From Dehalococcoidia bacterium UBA1123 (lineage in GTDB: Bacteria > Chloroflexota > Dehalococcoidia > Lucifugimonadales > UBA1123), in assembly GCA_002313895.1 (NCBI GenBank), contig DCAW01000066.1, positions 7,595-21,006 of the forward strand: a stretch of DNA of 13,412 nucleotides, given 5' to 3'. The position numbers and the translations under genes were made by a program. Of the stretch, positions 1 through 6,487 are shown piece after piece. Numbering within the stretch: the first letter of the stretch is position 1; each line of letters begins with the position of its first letter. Under the pieces are notes generated by a model, which was not told the DNA's origin, searched no databases, and was given only the letters and a program-made list of their open reading frames with translations.

Positions 1-188
1 GGAGCCAGTCGTGGCCGTCGATTAAATTCGCCTGCGCTACGATTTCTCACTTCGTCATATCGAGTCCGATACGGCGCAATGTGATTTTGCTCAACACCGG
101 TGGGATCGCGTGACCAGAAACTTCGATTCGCCCACCATAACCTCTGAGGCGAAGGTGGAAAGCTTGAACTGACTTTCAGGAGATATGG
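1..188. other. Leader before the EamA gene, no gene assigned
   Basis: All three + frames contain stops. A frame open from base 2 ends at a TAA at 23-25 (residues EPVVAVD) and could be the last codons of an upstream gene, but nothing here identifies it. I did not find a convincing promoter for the following transporter. Its ribosome binding site lies at 178-182. Confidence 0.4.
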
Positions 189-605
189 ATGAGTTATACG
201 TCGTGGGCCATACTTGCAATGGTTGTCTACGGGGCCAACGCGGTGCTGTTGAAGCTTGCCTTGAGGCAGGTTCCTGCAGAGGTTGCCCTTGCAGTAACGA
301 ACACGGCGTTGGTCATGGCAGGCTTCGCGTTGGTTGTGTTTCGCGGTCAAAGTATCATCGCTCACCTGAACGGCAGCTTGTCGACGGTTTACCTCGGACT
401 GGCGTGCGTGACGCTGACGGTGGGTGTCGTCGCTTTTTACACCGCACTTAGCCGTGGCCCTGCTTCTGTTGTGGTTCCAATCTTCGCAATGAATTTCGCT
501 GTGGCCAGTCTTTTGGGTATCGTGTTCCTTGGCGAAGGCATGACGGTCTCCCGAGGAGTCGGTCTTCTGCTTGCCATAGGTTCGATCATACTGCTGACCA
601 GATGA
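189..605 (+). CDS. Half-size EamA-family (DMT) membrane transporter
   Basis: Predicted inner-membrane protein of 138 residues. It has about five hydrophobic segments (roughly residues 4-22, 30-50, 64-87, 92-114 and 120-137) and the typical EamA ending, in which a 'GPASVVVPIF' stretch is followed by a small-residue-rich helix and 'GEGMTVSRGVG'. Most EamA transporters carry two such domains; this one carries a single domain, as in small EmrE-like proteins that work as dimers. The start at 189 is chosen because AGGAG at 178-182 sits six bases upstream; an out-of-frame ATG at 185 gives no recognisable protein. The substrate cannot be told from sequence. A terminator follows at 667-692, so it is probably transcribed alone or as the last gene of an operon entering from the left. 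Confidence 0.82.
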   Translation: MSYTSWAILAMVVYGANAVLLKLALRQVPAEVALAVTNTALVMAGFALVVFRGQSIIAHLNGSLSTVYLGLACVTLTVGVVAFYTALSRGPASVVVPIFAMNFAVASLLGIVFLGEGMTVSRGVGLLLAIGSIILLTR

Positions 606-665
606 CGATAAGAGAGTGCTGAGATTTGGCGTTGGAAAATTAGGGTGTCGGCGAGAAATAGAAAT

Positions 666-692
666 AGGGCGGGACTCAATGCCCGCCCTTTT
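666..692 (+). terminator. Rho-independent terminator after the EamA gene
   Basis: GGGCGGG at 667-673 pairs perfectly with CCCGCCC at 682-688 around an 8-base loop, followed by TTTT at 689-692. An A-T pair at 666/689 extends the stem. It lies about 60 bases after the EamA stop and overlaps the point where the sigma-factor remnant on the other strand loses its homology. Confidence 0.8.
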
Positions 693-888
693 CGATTGCA
701 TTCAACAGACCGGTCATGCCGTTCTAAAAAAGGTCTTACTGTGGTTCGCGGGAGGAAGAAAACTTCCTGCGCAGGCTTCGCACCAGTGGTTCGTAATTGG
801 ATACCAATGTCGCTCTAATCGTCTGGTCGTTAGTCTCGCGGTAAACGCCCAGCAGTCTGAGTGTTTCTGAAGGAGTTGACATTGCCAT
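682..888 (-). pseudogene. Remnant of a sigma-70 family RNA polymerase sigma factor (start and region 2 only)
   Basis: Read leftward from an ATG at 888, with AGGAG seven bases upstream (complement of 896-900), the frame gives MAMSTPSETLRLL... and then a sigma region 2 pattern: 'LVSNYEPLVRSLRRKFSSSREP', stop, 'DLF', stop, 'NGMTGLLNAIEK'. Sigma factors of the SigB/SigF type usually read 'LV..Y.PLVRSIARRF...REPLEDLIQ.G..GLLNAIE' here. The two stops are TAA at 736-738, where Glu is expected (GAA), and TAG at 724-726, where Gln is expected (CAG); each is one substitution away. Homology ends near 685, where a third stop (TGA at 676-678) and the EamA terminator follow, so the rest of the gene (regions 3 and 4) is gone. 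The intact ribosome binding site shows this was once a real gene start. A short 50-residue peptide could still be made, but a working sigma factor could not. Confidence 0.72.
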
Positions 889-900
889 TTTGACGCTCCT

Positions 901-1304
901 GCCTCTGGCCCCGGGGCTGCGTTTTTGAATCTGGATTCTTGGGTTGCCCCTCGCCTTGATCGGTACTTTAGGCCTATATGCCTGAAGAAATCCGTTAACG
1001 GTTGCTTCGCTCGAAACTAAGTTATTACAGCCCACAGTGTATGAAACCCGCGTAACCACCCTATTGATATGGTAGCCTGCACCAATGTAAAACATGGAGT
1101 TTTGGACAGTAAGAACAATTCTTACACGCAGGACCGATTTGGCAGCTGACACTAAAGCGGCCTGATTCCAGGCGAGAGCGCTAAGCACGATTGGCGGGAA
1201 ACTGTCGGTTGTGTGACATAATTCTTATTAGCGATGTCCAAAATGTATAGGCGCTAGCACCCATTTCGTGATCCGTGATTAAAACAGGTTTAGGAGAATC
1301 CGCC
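901..1304. other. Gene-free interval before the metallohydrolase
   Basis: No frame here looks like protein. The - strand frame is open up to 1188, but its translation resembles no family I know and the true start signals of the sigma remnant lie inside it at 888. Two short perfect palindromes are present (992-1001 and 1109-1125). A promoter for the gene at 1305 should be here, but no pair of boxes is good enough to call. The ribosome binding site AGGAG is at 1292-1296. Confidence 0.5.
1109..1125. repeat. Perfect 7-bp inverted repeat with 3-base loop
   Basis: GTAAGAA and TTCTTAC flank CAA. There is no T-run, so it is not a terminator. It may be an operator for the metallohydrolase or for the former sigma-factor gene. 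A second, uninterrupted palindrome, CCGTTAACGG, lies at 992-1001. Confidence 0.4.
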
Positions 1305-2744
1305 ATGGGAAAACTGACCGGCGTGATAGTAGACAGCGGTTCGGGCGAGCAAATCGAGGCTCGTGTGAAAGTGCTGGCATCGAGCGGTGTTTTTGCTCAT
1401 CCAGCGAATGCGATTCTCAAGGTTGGACCGGGAGAACCCTTCTTTTACTCGGATGGCTCTTTCGAGGTTGAAGTGGGTAGGGGCGCGGCCCAGGTAGTTG
1501 TGGAGCGAGGGACCGAGTACGCGCCAGCGAAAGTCAATGTGGACATGCCCTCCAATGGCACGGAGACGGTCGAAATTCAACTTGAGCGATGGACAACGCT
1601 TCAGGATTCGGGCTGGCACCCCGGCAACACACATATTCACTATGACGAGAAGGAGACCCGACCCGACGAACGACTGAGTCTCGACTCTCGTGTCGAAGAC
1701 CTGCGGATGACTGCGGTCAGCGTCCTGAAACGCTGGGACCTGGAGTACGCCACCAACAAGTACCCCCCCGGAATGTTGACCGAGTTTTCGACCGCCCATC
1801 ACTACGTCCAGTCGGGAGAGGAGTCCAGGCACAACTCGGAGCCGTGGACGCCCGGTTACGGCCATATCATGCTGTTGAACCTGAGAAATATCGTTGACCC
1901 TTTAAGCAGAGGGGTGTTGGTAAACGCCTTAGACCCCGATTATCCTCCGTTGTCCTACGCTTGTGACGACGCCCACAGGCAGGGCGGCATCGTCATTTGG
2001 TGCCACAACGGTCAGGGTATGGAGGCCCCGGTGGCCGCGGTTCTGGGAAAGCTGGACGCCTTCAACCTGTTCGACCCCAACTGGAACGAGGCCGAGTACG
2101 ACATCTACTATCGTATGTTGAACGCCGGATTGCGGCTGCCGGCTTCCACCGGCTCGGACTGGTACATATCCTCAGCCAACCGAGTCTATGCGGACACAGG
2201 CGCAGGCTTCGAGTACGAGAGCTGGCTGGCCGCGCTACGCAATGGCAAAACCTTCATCACCAACGGGCCTGTGGTATATCTGTCGGTAAACGGGCAGGGG
2301 CCGGGGAGCGAGATTTCGGCGAATCCAGGAGATCATGTTTTCGTCGAGATCAATTGGGAGTCCCACTATCCAGTACGGAAGGCTGAAATCTTGGTCAACG
2401 GCAGAAGCGCGGCGACTCAAACCTTCCAGGAAGTCTCAACATCCGGGAGCCTGAAAACTGACGTGATTGCAGACTCTGATAGCTGGATCGCGGCTCGTTT
2501 GTTCAGCGCGGACAGGGACAGCTTCGCGCAGCCGATGTTCGCCCACACAAGCCCTGTCTATGTCACCGTTGGACGGGACGGTCTTCATAAATCCGAAGCC
2601 GCCTCCAGCTTCGTCGACGCCATAGAAACCTCTATGGAATGGGTGAGGAAGAAAGGGAAATTCTACACCGACACCCAGCGCAACGAGGTCATCGACCTGT
2701 TCAGAGAGGGTCAAGACCGGTATAGAGAGATGATTGGTGGGTAG
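1305..2744 (+). CDS. CehA/McbA-like PHP-fold metallohydrolase
   Basis: Protein of 479 residues. The first ~95 residues look like a beta-rich domain of the carboxypeptidase-regulatory type ('GKLTGVIVDSGSGEQIEARV'). A metal-dependent hydrolase of the PHP superfamily follows: 'GWHPGNTHIHYD' carries the His-x-His pair at H110/H112, 'WCHNG' holds H234, and 'STGSDWY' holds D285, all expected metal ligands. 'FITNGPVVYLSVNG' (from F317) is the hallmark that follows the core in the CehA/McbA family, named after carbaryl hydrolases. The reaction is probably hydrolysis of an ester, carbamate or phosphate-type bond, but the substrate is unknown. The ATG at 1305 is preferred over a GTG at 1275 because AGGAG lies eight bases before it. 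No signal peptide is seen, whereas many family members are exported, so this one probably acts in the cytoplasm. It appears to be a single-gene unit. Confidence 0.8.
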   Translation: MGKLTGVIVDSGSGEQIEARVKVLASSGVFAHPANAILKVGPGEPFFYSDGSFEVEVGRGAAQVVVERGTEYAPAKVNVDMPSNGTETVEIQLERWTTLQDSGWHPGNTHIHYDEKETRPDERLSLDSRVEDLRMTAVSVLKRWDLEYATNKYPPGMLTEFSTAHHYVQSGEESRHNSEPWTPGYGHIMLLNLRNIVDPLSRGVLVNALDPDYPPLSYACDDAHRQGGIVIWCHNGQGMEAPVAAVLGKLDAFNLFDPNWNEAEYDIYYRMLNAGLRLPASTGSDWYISSANRVYADTGAGFEYESWLAALRNGKTFITNGPVVYLSVNGQGPGSEISANPGDHVFVEINWESHYPVRKAEILVNGRSAATQTFQEVSTSGSLKTDVIADSDSWIAARLFSADRDSFAQPMFAHTSPVYVTVGRDGLHKSEAASSFVDAIETSMEWVRKKGKFYTDTQRNEVIDLFREGQDRYREMIGG

Positions 2745-2770
2745 ATGCCCGTCAGCGTTCAGCCGAAAAG

Positions 2771-2866
2771 TGTCGTCATTCTGAGGTCGCATCCGAAGAA
2801 TCTCGTCGTTGACTGTGACTGTTGTCGCTCACGCGACCAGATGCTTCGCCGCCGCTCAGCACGACA
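2771..2866. repeat. Degenerate extragenic inverted repeat (GTCATTCTGAG...GAAGAATCT type)
   Basis: The left arm starts TGTCGTCATTCTGAG (2771-2785) and continues to GAAGAATCTCGTCG (2795-2808). The right arm (2834-2866), read in reverse complement, gives TGTCGTGC, TGAGCGGC, GGCGAAGCATCTGGTCG. The arms therefore form an imperfect long hairpin around a 25-base centre. The words GTCATTCTGAG and GAAGAATCT match an interspersed repeat that I recognise from memory in many environmental genomes, in the form 'GTCATTCTGAGCG.AGCGAAGAATCT'. It lies in the gap between the metallohydrolase and the PadR gene and may help end transcription. Confidence 0.6.
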
Positions 2867-2925
2867 GTGTTCCATGCGCGGTCCGCACATTGGCATGGAT
2901 GTTCGACTCGTCAGGCACGCGCCTC

Positions 2926-2954
2926 TTGCATTTCGATAGATAGCATCATAATAT
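2926..2954 (+). promoter_or_regulatory. Promoter of the PadR-arsM pair
   Basis: TTGCAT at 2926-2931 and TAATAT at 2949-2954 are 17 bases apart, a good sigma-70-type promoter. The -10 box runs into the first of three ATATAT blocks described in the next entry, so a protein bound there would block transcription. Confidence 0.6.
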
Positions 2955-2991
2955 ATTGGCACACGATATATAGGAGCACAATATATGCCAA
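2951..2991 (+). promoter_or_regulatory. Candidate PadR operator: ATATAT blocks every 15 bp
   Basis: ATATAT occurs at 2951-2956, 2966-2971 and 2981-2986, exactly 15 bases apart; the units also share purine and CAC letters. TTGGCA at 2956-2961 and TGCCAA at 2986-2991 form an outer inverted repeat. The block covers the -10 box, the ribosome binding site (AGGAG 2972-2976) and the start codon of the PadR gene. PadR proteins commonly repress their own promoters through AT-rich inverted repeats, so self-regulation is a reasonable inference. Confidence 0.5.
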
Positions 2992-3377
2992 CGCAGACCA
3001 TCGCCGATATGACCGAGCCTCATTACTGGGAAATGCTGGTAAAGAAAAGCGTCTCGCGGTACCTGCTACTCGACATGCTGGCGAGACGACCCATGTACGG
3101 GTACGAGGTAGCCAAGGAGATCGAGACTTGCTGTGAGGGGTGGTGCAAGCCGACCCCCGGCATGATATACCCCACCATCAAGGACATGGTGGCGGATCGT
3201 TACATCGAATGCACCGAGGACACCATTGGCGGAAGGGTTCGCAAGATATGCCATCTGACCGACAGAGGCAGAGAGGCACTGTTGGCCGCTGCCGAGGTGT
3301 GGGGCAGTGTTCTGCCGTATCTGACCGAGTCAGTTCGCGACGTGACTGGTGGGACGATATCGGAATCGTCTGATTGA
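2985..3377 (+). CDS. PadR-family transcriptional regulator, possibly arsenic-responsive
   Basis: DNA-binding protein of 130 residues with the PadR winged helix: 'LLDMLARRPMYGYEVAKEIE', then 'PTPGMIYPTIKDMVADRYIE' (recognition helix), then the wing 'TIGGRVRKICHLTDRGREALL'. PadR members of this length have a short C-terminal dimerisation helix, seen here from about residue 95. The unusual part is 'ETCCEGWCKPTPG': Cys49, Cys50 and Cys54 lie just before the recognition helix, with Cys76 and Cys89 nearby. Classic ArsR repressors bind As(III) through three cysteines at a comparable place in the DNA-binding domain. The next gene, 60 bases on, is arsM, so I infer that this protein senses arsenite and controls both genes. 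The start is fixed by AGGAG eight bases upstream. Confidence 0.88.
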   Translation: MPTQTIADMTEPHYWEMLVKKSVSRYLLLDMLARRPMYGYEVAKEIETCCEGWCKPTPGMIYPTIKDMVADRYIECTEDTIGGRVRKICHLTDRGREALLAAAEVWGSVLPYLTESVRDVTGGTISESSD

Positions 3378-3437
3378 TCTCCTGGCGAATGCTGTAAAGA
3401 GTCGAAACACAAATCTAATTCTAAGGAGAATTCCAGA

Positions 3438-4217
3438 ATGACACAGTTGAACGAGACGGAGATCAAAGAGGTCGTGAAGGAGCGTTACGGGAACCTGGCC
3501 CGAGAAGCCAGCGCCGGGGAAGCCACCTCCTGTTGCGATGACGGCTGTTGCGGGGCAGAGGCCGAACTCGATGTCATAATGCCGCTTTACACTGGCACCG
3601 ACACGGAAGGTCTGCCCATTGAGGCGATTGCGGCTTCTGCCGGCTGCGGAAACCCGACGGCTCTGGCTTCACTCAGTCCCGGTGAGACAGTCGTCGACTT
3701 CGGAAGCGGAGGAGGAATCGACTGCTTCCTGGCTGCGCGCCAGGTCGGAGAGTCGGGCCGGGTCATCGGAATCGACATGACTCAGGACATGGTTAATCTC
3801 GCGAACTCCAATGCTCGGAAGCTTGGCCTTTCCAACGCTGAGTTCCGACTGGCTGAGATCGACAACACAACGCTGGATAACGACACGGCAGACATTATCA
3901 TATCCAACTGCGTCATAAACCTGGCCCCTGACAAGGACTCGGTTTTCCAGGAGGCGTTCAGAATCCTGAAGCCCGGCGGACGCATGATGATCTCTGACAT
4001 GGTCCTGGTGGATGACATCCCCAACGAGGAAGCAGAGGACACGGCCAACTGGGTCGCATGTCTGGCAGGCGCGGAGATGAAGGACGTCTATCTGGGCAGG
4101 ATGGAAACGGCAGGCTTTGTGGACGTCCAGGTGGCGTCGGAGACGGCTCTGGATAGCAATGAAGGCTGGCGCGCCGCCGTGCGAAGCATGAACATTCAGG
4201 CGTCGAAACCCGTCTAG
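3438..4217 (+). CDS. arsM: Arsenite S-adenosylmethionine methyltransferase
   Basis: Transfers methyl groups from S-adenosylmethionine to As(III), giving methylated and finally volatile arsenicals; a cytoplasmic detoxification enzyme. The 259 residues show the class I methyltransferase fold with the SAM loop 'VVDFGSGGGIDCFLAA' (D87-G93), 'VIGIDMT' and 'LKPGG'. Family-specific arsenic-binding cysteines are present: Cys70 in 'AGCGNP', Cys158 in 'SNCVINL' and Cys208 in 'ACLAGA'. The N-terminus adds a double pair, 'SCCDDGCC' (Cys32, 33, 37, 38). Length fits the shorter bacterial ArsM type without a long C-terminal extension. AAGGAG at 3423-3428 supports the start. It follows the PadR gene on the same strand after 60 bases without an obvious terminator, so the two are probably co-transcribed. 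No arsenite pump or reductase gene is visible nearby. Confidence 0.92.
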   Translation: MTQLNETEIKEVVKERYGNLAREASAGEATSCCDDGCCGAEAELDVIMPLYTGTDTEGLPIEAIAASAGCGNPTALASLSPGETVVDFGSGGGIDCFLAARQVGESGRVIGIDMTQDMVNLANSNARKLGLSNAEFRLAEIDNTTLDNDTADIIISNCVINLAPDKDSVFQEAFRILKPGGRMMISDMVLVDDIPNEEAEDTANWVACLAGAEMKDVYLGRMETAGFVDVQVASETALDSNEGWRAAVRSMNIQASKPV

Positions 4218-4240
4218 AGCGTAGGACCGAAGCTGAATCA

Positions 4241-4275
4241 AAACGGCGGAGCGATGCAAAATCGCCCCGCCGTTT
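4241..4275. terminator. Two-way terminator between arsM and the coiled-coil gene
   Basis: AAACGGCGGAGCGAT (4241-4255) pairs with ATCGCCCCGCCGTTT (4261-4275) around a 5-base loop, with a single A/C mismatch. There are short T-runs on both strands. It lies between the convergent ends of arsM (4217) and the - strand operon (4290) and can serve both. Confidence 0.82.
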
Positions 4276-4289
4276 CTGTACAGGGCAGT

Positions 4290-4877
4290 TCAGGAAACGG
4301 GAATCTGGATCTCGGGAGACGACGTATTCTCAGGCTGATCTCTGAGCGTGTCGATGCCCCTACGGATCTGACCCAGGATTTCCGAAAGCTGTTCTTCCAT
4401 GCCGAACATCACTTCGCGGGCGTATTGGTCTGCGCCTTCGCGTCGGCTGGTAGCGGTTGATTCAGACTCGTTTTGCATGCGGATGGCGCGCCGCTGGGCA
4501 TCCTGGACGATCTCCTGAGCCTCGACCATCGCTTCGTCACGAATCTCCTGTCCCTTAGCCTCGGCGGCCCTTACGATCTCGGACTCGCCCACTTTGGAGA
4601 GGTGTTCCTGCTTGGCGGCCTCGATCTGCTCGGTGACCTGCTCTTCCACAGTGGTTTTCACCCGTTGAGCTTCCAGGTACGCCTGGTTGAGAATGGAGTC
4701 CTTCTGCTTGAGGATCTCCTCCGCCTCTTGGACGTCGGCCGGCAGCGAGCCTTTGACCGCCGCTATCAACTCGGCGAAGCGGTCTCCGTCCACCATGACC
4801 TTTTTGCGGAAGCCCGGCACGCGATTGCTGGTGTTGTAAAGGGTCTGAAGTTCTTGAATTGCCTGTTCGAAATCCAC
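4290..4877 (-). CDS. Conserved coiled-coil protein (ATP-synthase-b/DivIVA-like), unknown function
   Basis: Protein of 195 residues, mostly one long charged helix. After a short N-terminal block ending 'VMVDGDRFAELIAAVKGSLPADVQEAEEIL' (about residues 27-56) comes a coiled coil of about 100 residues rich in Ala, Glu, Gln and Arg, with the repeated pattern 'EAQ...A...A' seen in the b subunit of ATP synthase and in DivIVA-like proteins. Such proteins are often annotated as 'ATPase' or 'ATP synthase subunit B', but there is no membrane segment and no nucleotide site, so those names are misleading. From memory, proteins of this type often sit next to rsmD and coaD in Gram-positive-like genomes. It starts with GTG at 4877 behind a very strong AAGGAGG (complement of 4884-4890). 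It is the last gene of the operon and ends at the shared terminator. Confidence 0.75.
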   Translation of the reverse strand: MDFEQAIQELQTLYNTSNRVPGFRKKVMVDGDRFAELIAAVKGSLPADVQEAEEILKQKDSILNQAYLEAQRVKTTVEEQVTEQIEAAKQEHLSKVGESEIVRAAEAKGQEIRDEAMVEAQEIVQDAQRRAIRMQNESESTATSRREGADQYAREVMFGMEEQLSEILGQIRRGIDTLRDQPENTSSPEIQIPVS

Positions 4878-4965
4878 CCTATGCCTCCTTAGGGATCAAC
4901 TGCCCCTGCCAATTTTGTTCATTCATTAAAGATAAGCGTTTGTCGAGATATGCGAACCGTTGGGT

Positions 4966-5448
4966 TCACGGACCATACTTTTCGTGCAAGGCAGCAGCTA
5001 CGTTGCTTGGCACCAAGTTGTCGATGTTGGCTCCAAGCTGGGCTACTTCTTTGATTCTACTAGAGTATACGAATTGGTGTTCTAAGGAGCTCATCATGCA
5101 AACCACGTCGATGTCCGGGGCGATATTTCGCCACATGAGCGCCATCTCGAACTCCAACTCGAAGTCGAACCCTGCTCTCAGACCCCGAAGTATGAACTCC
5201 GCGCCGTTCTCTCTGGCGAAAGTTGGCGCCAAGCCGGTGAACGGGACGACCCGGATGTTCGGCACATCCGTGACAGCTTCCGTGAAAAGCTCCAAGCGCT
5301 GCTCGGTCGTGAAAGTCAGGCTCTTCGTCGGCGGGGTCTGATATACCGCCACAATCAGTTCGTCAAATACACCCGCAGCACGGGTGGCGATGTCCACGTG
5401 CCCCTTGTGGACTGGATCAAATGTTCCTGGATAGACTGCTTTTGGCAT
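4966..5448 (-). CDS. coaD: Pantetheine-phosphate adenylyltransferase (PPAT)
   Basis: Catalyses the fourth step of coenzyme A synthesis: ATP plus 4'-phosphopantetheine gives dephospho-CoA and pyrophosphate. The 160 residues match the usual family length. Visible motifs are 'YPGTFDPVHKGH', with the nucleotide-binding HxGH at residues 14-17 (many relatives have TxGH), 'FILRGLRAGFDFELEFEMALMWR' with the conserved RGLR at 88-91, and the late nucleotide-binding segment 'YSSRIKEVAQLGANIDNLVP' (from residue 128), the counterpart of 'SSS..KE...G.....VP' elsewhere. The gene starts inside the end of rsmD, with an overlap of 32 bases in another frame, so translation of the two is likely coupled. GGAG six bases before the ATG supports this start. 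Confidence 0.95.
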   Translation of the reverse strand: MPKAVYPGTFDPVHKGHVDIATRAAGVFDELIVAVYQTPPTKSLTFTTEQRLELFTEAVTDVPNIRVVPFTGLAPTFARENGAEFILRGLRAGFDFELEFEMALMWRNIAPDIDVVCMMSSLEHQFVYSSRIKEVAQLGANIDNLVPSNVAAALHEKYGP

Positions 5449-6004
5449 CCGTGGCTCCGGCCTCCATTATCGTTATTGATGTGTCTCCGTATCTCCGGTC
5501 CGTGATGTGCGAGAACCTGCCAGTTGGTTCGATAGGCTCAGCCTTGGAGCGATACTCGAAAATGATAGTCGCTTCATCTGCGACCAAATTCAAAGACTCT
5601 AGATCATACAGTAGGCCGATCAACTCTCCTGACTCATACGGGGGGTCAGCGAACACAAGATCGTACGGGCCCTCGAGACGATGCAGGACTTTTTTGACCT
5701 GTCCCGAGTGGACACGCGCGTTACCTTCCATCGCGAGTTGCGCCAGAATGCCTCTGATGGCCTTGCACCTCCGTCCGTCTCGTTCGACAAAATCCGCCCA
5801 AGCGGCTCCCCGACTTAAAGCGTCGATTCCCAGAGCGCCGGTTCCGGCGTACAGATCAAGGACTCGTTTGCCCTCCACCGCGTCTGGCCCGATGATCGAG
5901 AACACAGCCGCCCTAACCCGCTCCGATGTGGGCCGCAATCCGCCAAAGGTCGGAGTTTTTATCGAACGACCTCTATGCTGGCCGCCACTGATTCTGGTTG
6001 TCAC
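5417..6004 (-). CDS. rsmD: 16S rRNA (guanine(966)-N(2))-methyltransferase
   Basis: Methylates G966 of 16S rRNA (E. coli numbering) using S-adenosylmethionine during small-subunit assembly. The 195 residues carry the expected order: 'RISGGQHRGR', 'LRPTSERVRAAVFSII' (24-38), SAM motif 'VLDLYAGTGALGIDALSRGA' (48-67), 'FVERD', and catalytic 'FADPPYESG' with DPPY at 120-123. The N-terminus 'MTTRISGGQHRGR' fits the family, so the GTG at 6004 is taken as the start although its ribosome binding site is weak. It is the first gene of the rsmD-coaD-coiled-coil operon; rsmD next to coaD is a common bacterial arrangement. A possible promoter is at 6121-6150. Confidence 0.94.
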   Translation of the reverse strand: MTTRISGGQHRGRSIKTPTFGGLRPTSERVRAAVFSIIGPDAVEGKRVLDLYAGTGALGIDALSRGAAWADFVERDGRRCKAIRGILAQLAMEGNARVHSGQVKKVLHRLEGPYDLVFADPPYESGELIGLLYDLESLNLVADEATIIFEYRSKAEPIEPTGRFSHITDRRYGDTSITIMEAGATDAKSSLSRNI

Positions 6005-6120
6005 AGGCCCTCGCCTCTGAAGGGGTCGGAGTCCGGTTCATCTAAAACGTCACTTCGCAGACACATGGACCAAATGACGGTCGATTGAACCCTGTGTAAC
6101 GTGCTGCCCTTACACCAGAA

Positions 6121-6150
6121 ATTCTACAAATCACACGGTCAAAATGCTAA
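6121..6150 (-). promoter_or_regulatory. Possible promoter of the rsmD operon
   Basis: On the - strand, TTAGCA (complement of 6145-6150) and TAGAAT (complement of 6121-6126) are 18 bases apart. The -10 box is good and the -35 box weak. It would give a leader of about 110 bases before rsmD. Confidence 0.35.
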
Positions 6151-6351
6151 CACGCGTTCAATGGCAGCGAAAGGAGATTCTAGCGCTCTTTTTTCGAAAT
6201 GTTTAAGAACGTTGAAAGAATGTGTCTGGACGATTCCACTGAAAACCACGCTCAACTGATTCTTTTGTCGATGCCAAAAGCGTCGGTTATTCATAAATCC
6301 AATTCGCAATGAAATACTTGATGCCTCGTTTGCTCAAGAGTAAATTACCGT

Positions 6352-6388
6352 TTGAGACCGTATTTAGAACGATTCTAATATATTCTAA
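6352..6388 (+). promoter_or_regulatory. Promoter with Fur/PerR-like palindrome upstream of the MFS gene
   Basis: TTGAGA at 6352-6357 and TAATAT at 6376-6381 (18-base spacing) make a promoter. Inside it, TTAGAAC-G-ATTCTAA (6364-6378) is a 7-1-7 palindrome with one mismatch, close to the TTAnAATnATTnTAA form of PerR/Fur-type boxes. A second TTCTAA follows at 6383-6388, ten bases after the first. A repressor here would cover the -10 box. Confidence 0.45.
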
Positions 6389-6487
6389 GTTTCACAATGT
6401 AAGTTCGTGAAAACATACTGCAACTCTTGATCTTCAATCCATCGTAGCCTTACACGATCTCGATGTCTTGACGATAGGAGGCGCTAA

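Larger units (their letters stand above)
6005..6487. other. AT-rich divergent intergenic region
   Basis: This 483-base gap separates rsmD (leftward) from the truncated MFS gene (rightward). It is clearly more AT-rich than its neighbours and all frames are broken by stops. It contains a candidate leftward promoter at 6121-6150 and a rightward promoter with a palindrome at 6352-6388. I saw nothing recognisable between 6151 and 6350. Confidence 0.6.

Noticed and set aside
905..925. GC palindrome GCCCCGGGGC followed by TTTTT as a terminator
   Set aside because: The palindrome leaves no room for a loop, and no + strand gene ends nearby, so a working hairpin is unlikely.
736..1188. A 150-codon open frame on the - strand taken as one gene
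   Set aside because: Only the last 50 codons, from the ATG at 888 with its own ribosome binding site, resemble a protein family (sigma factor). The upstream 100 codons look random and lack a ribosome binding site.
4473..4892. Open + strand frame of 139 codons opposite the coiled-coil gene
   Set aside because: It is the antisense shadow of a coding coiled coil; its Leu-rich translation mirrors the Gln/Glu/Lys-rich codons on the other strand.
5421..6020. Open + strand frame of 199 codons opposite rsmD
   Set aside because: rsmD on the other strand has all family motifs; the + frame has no ribosome binding site and no recognisable domain.
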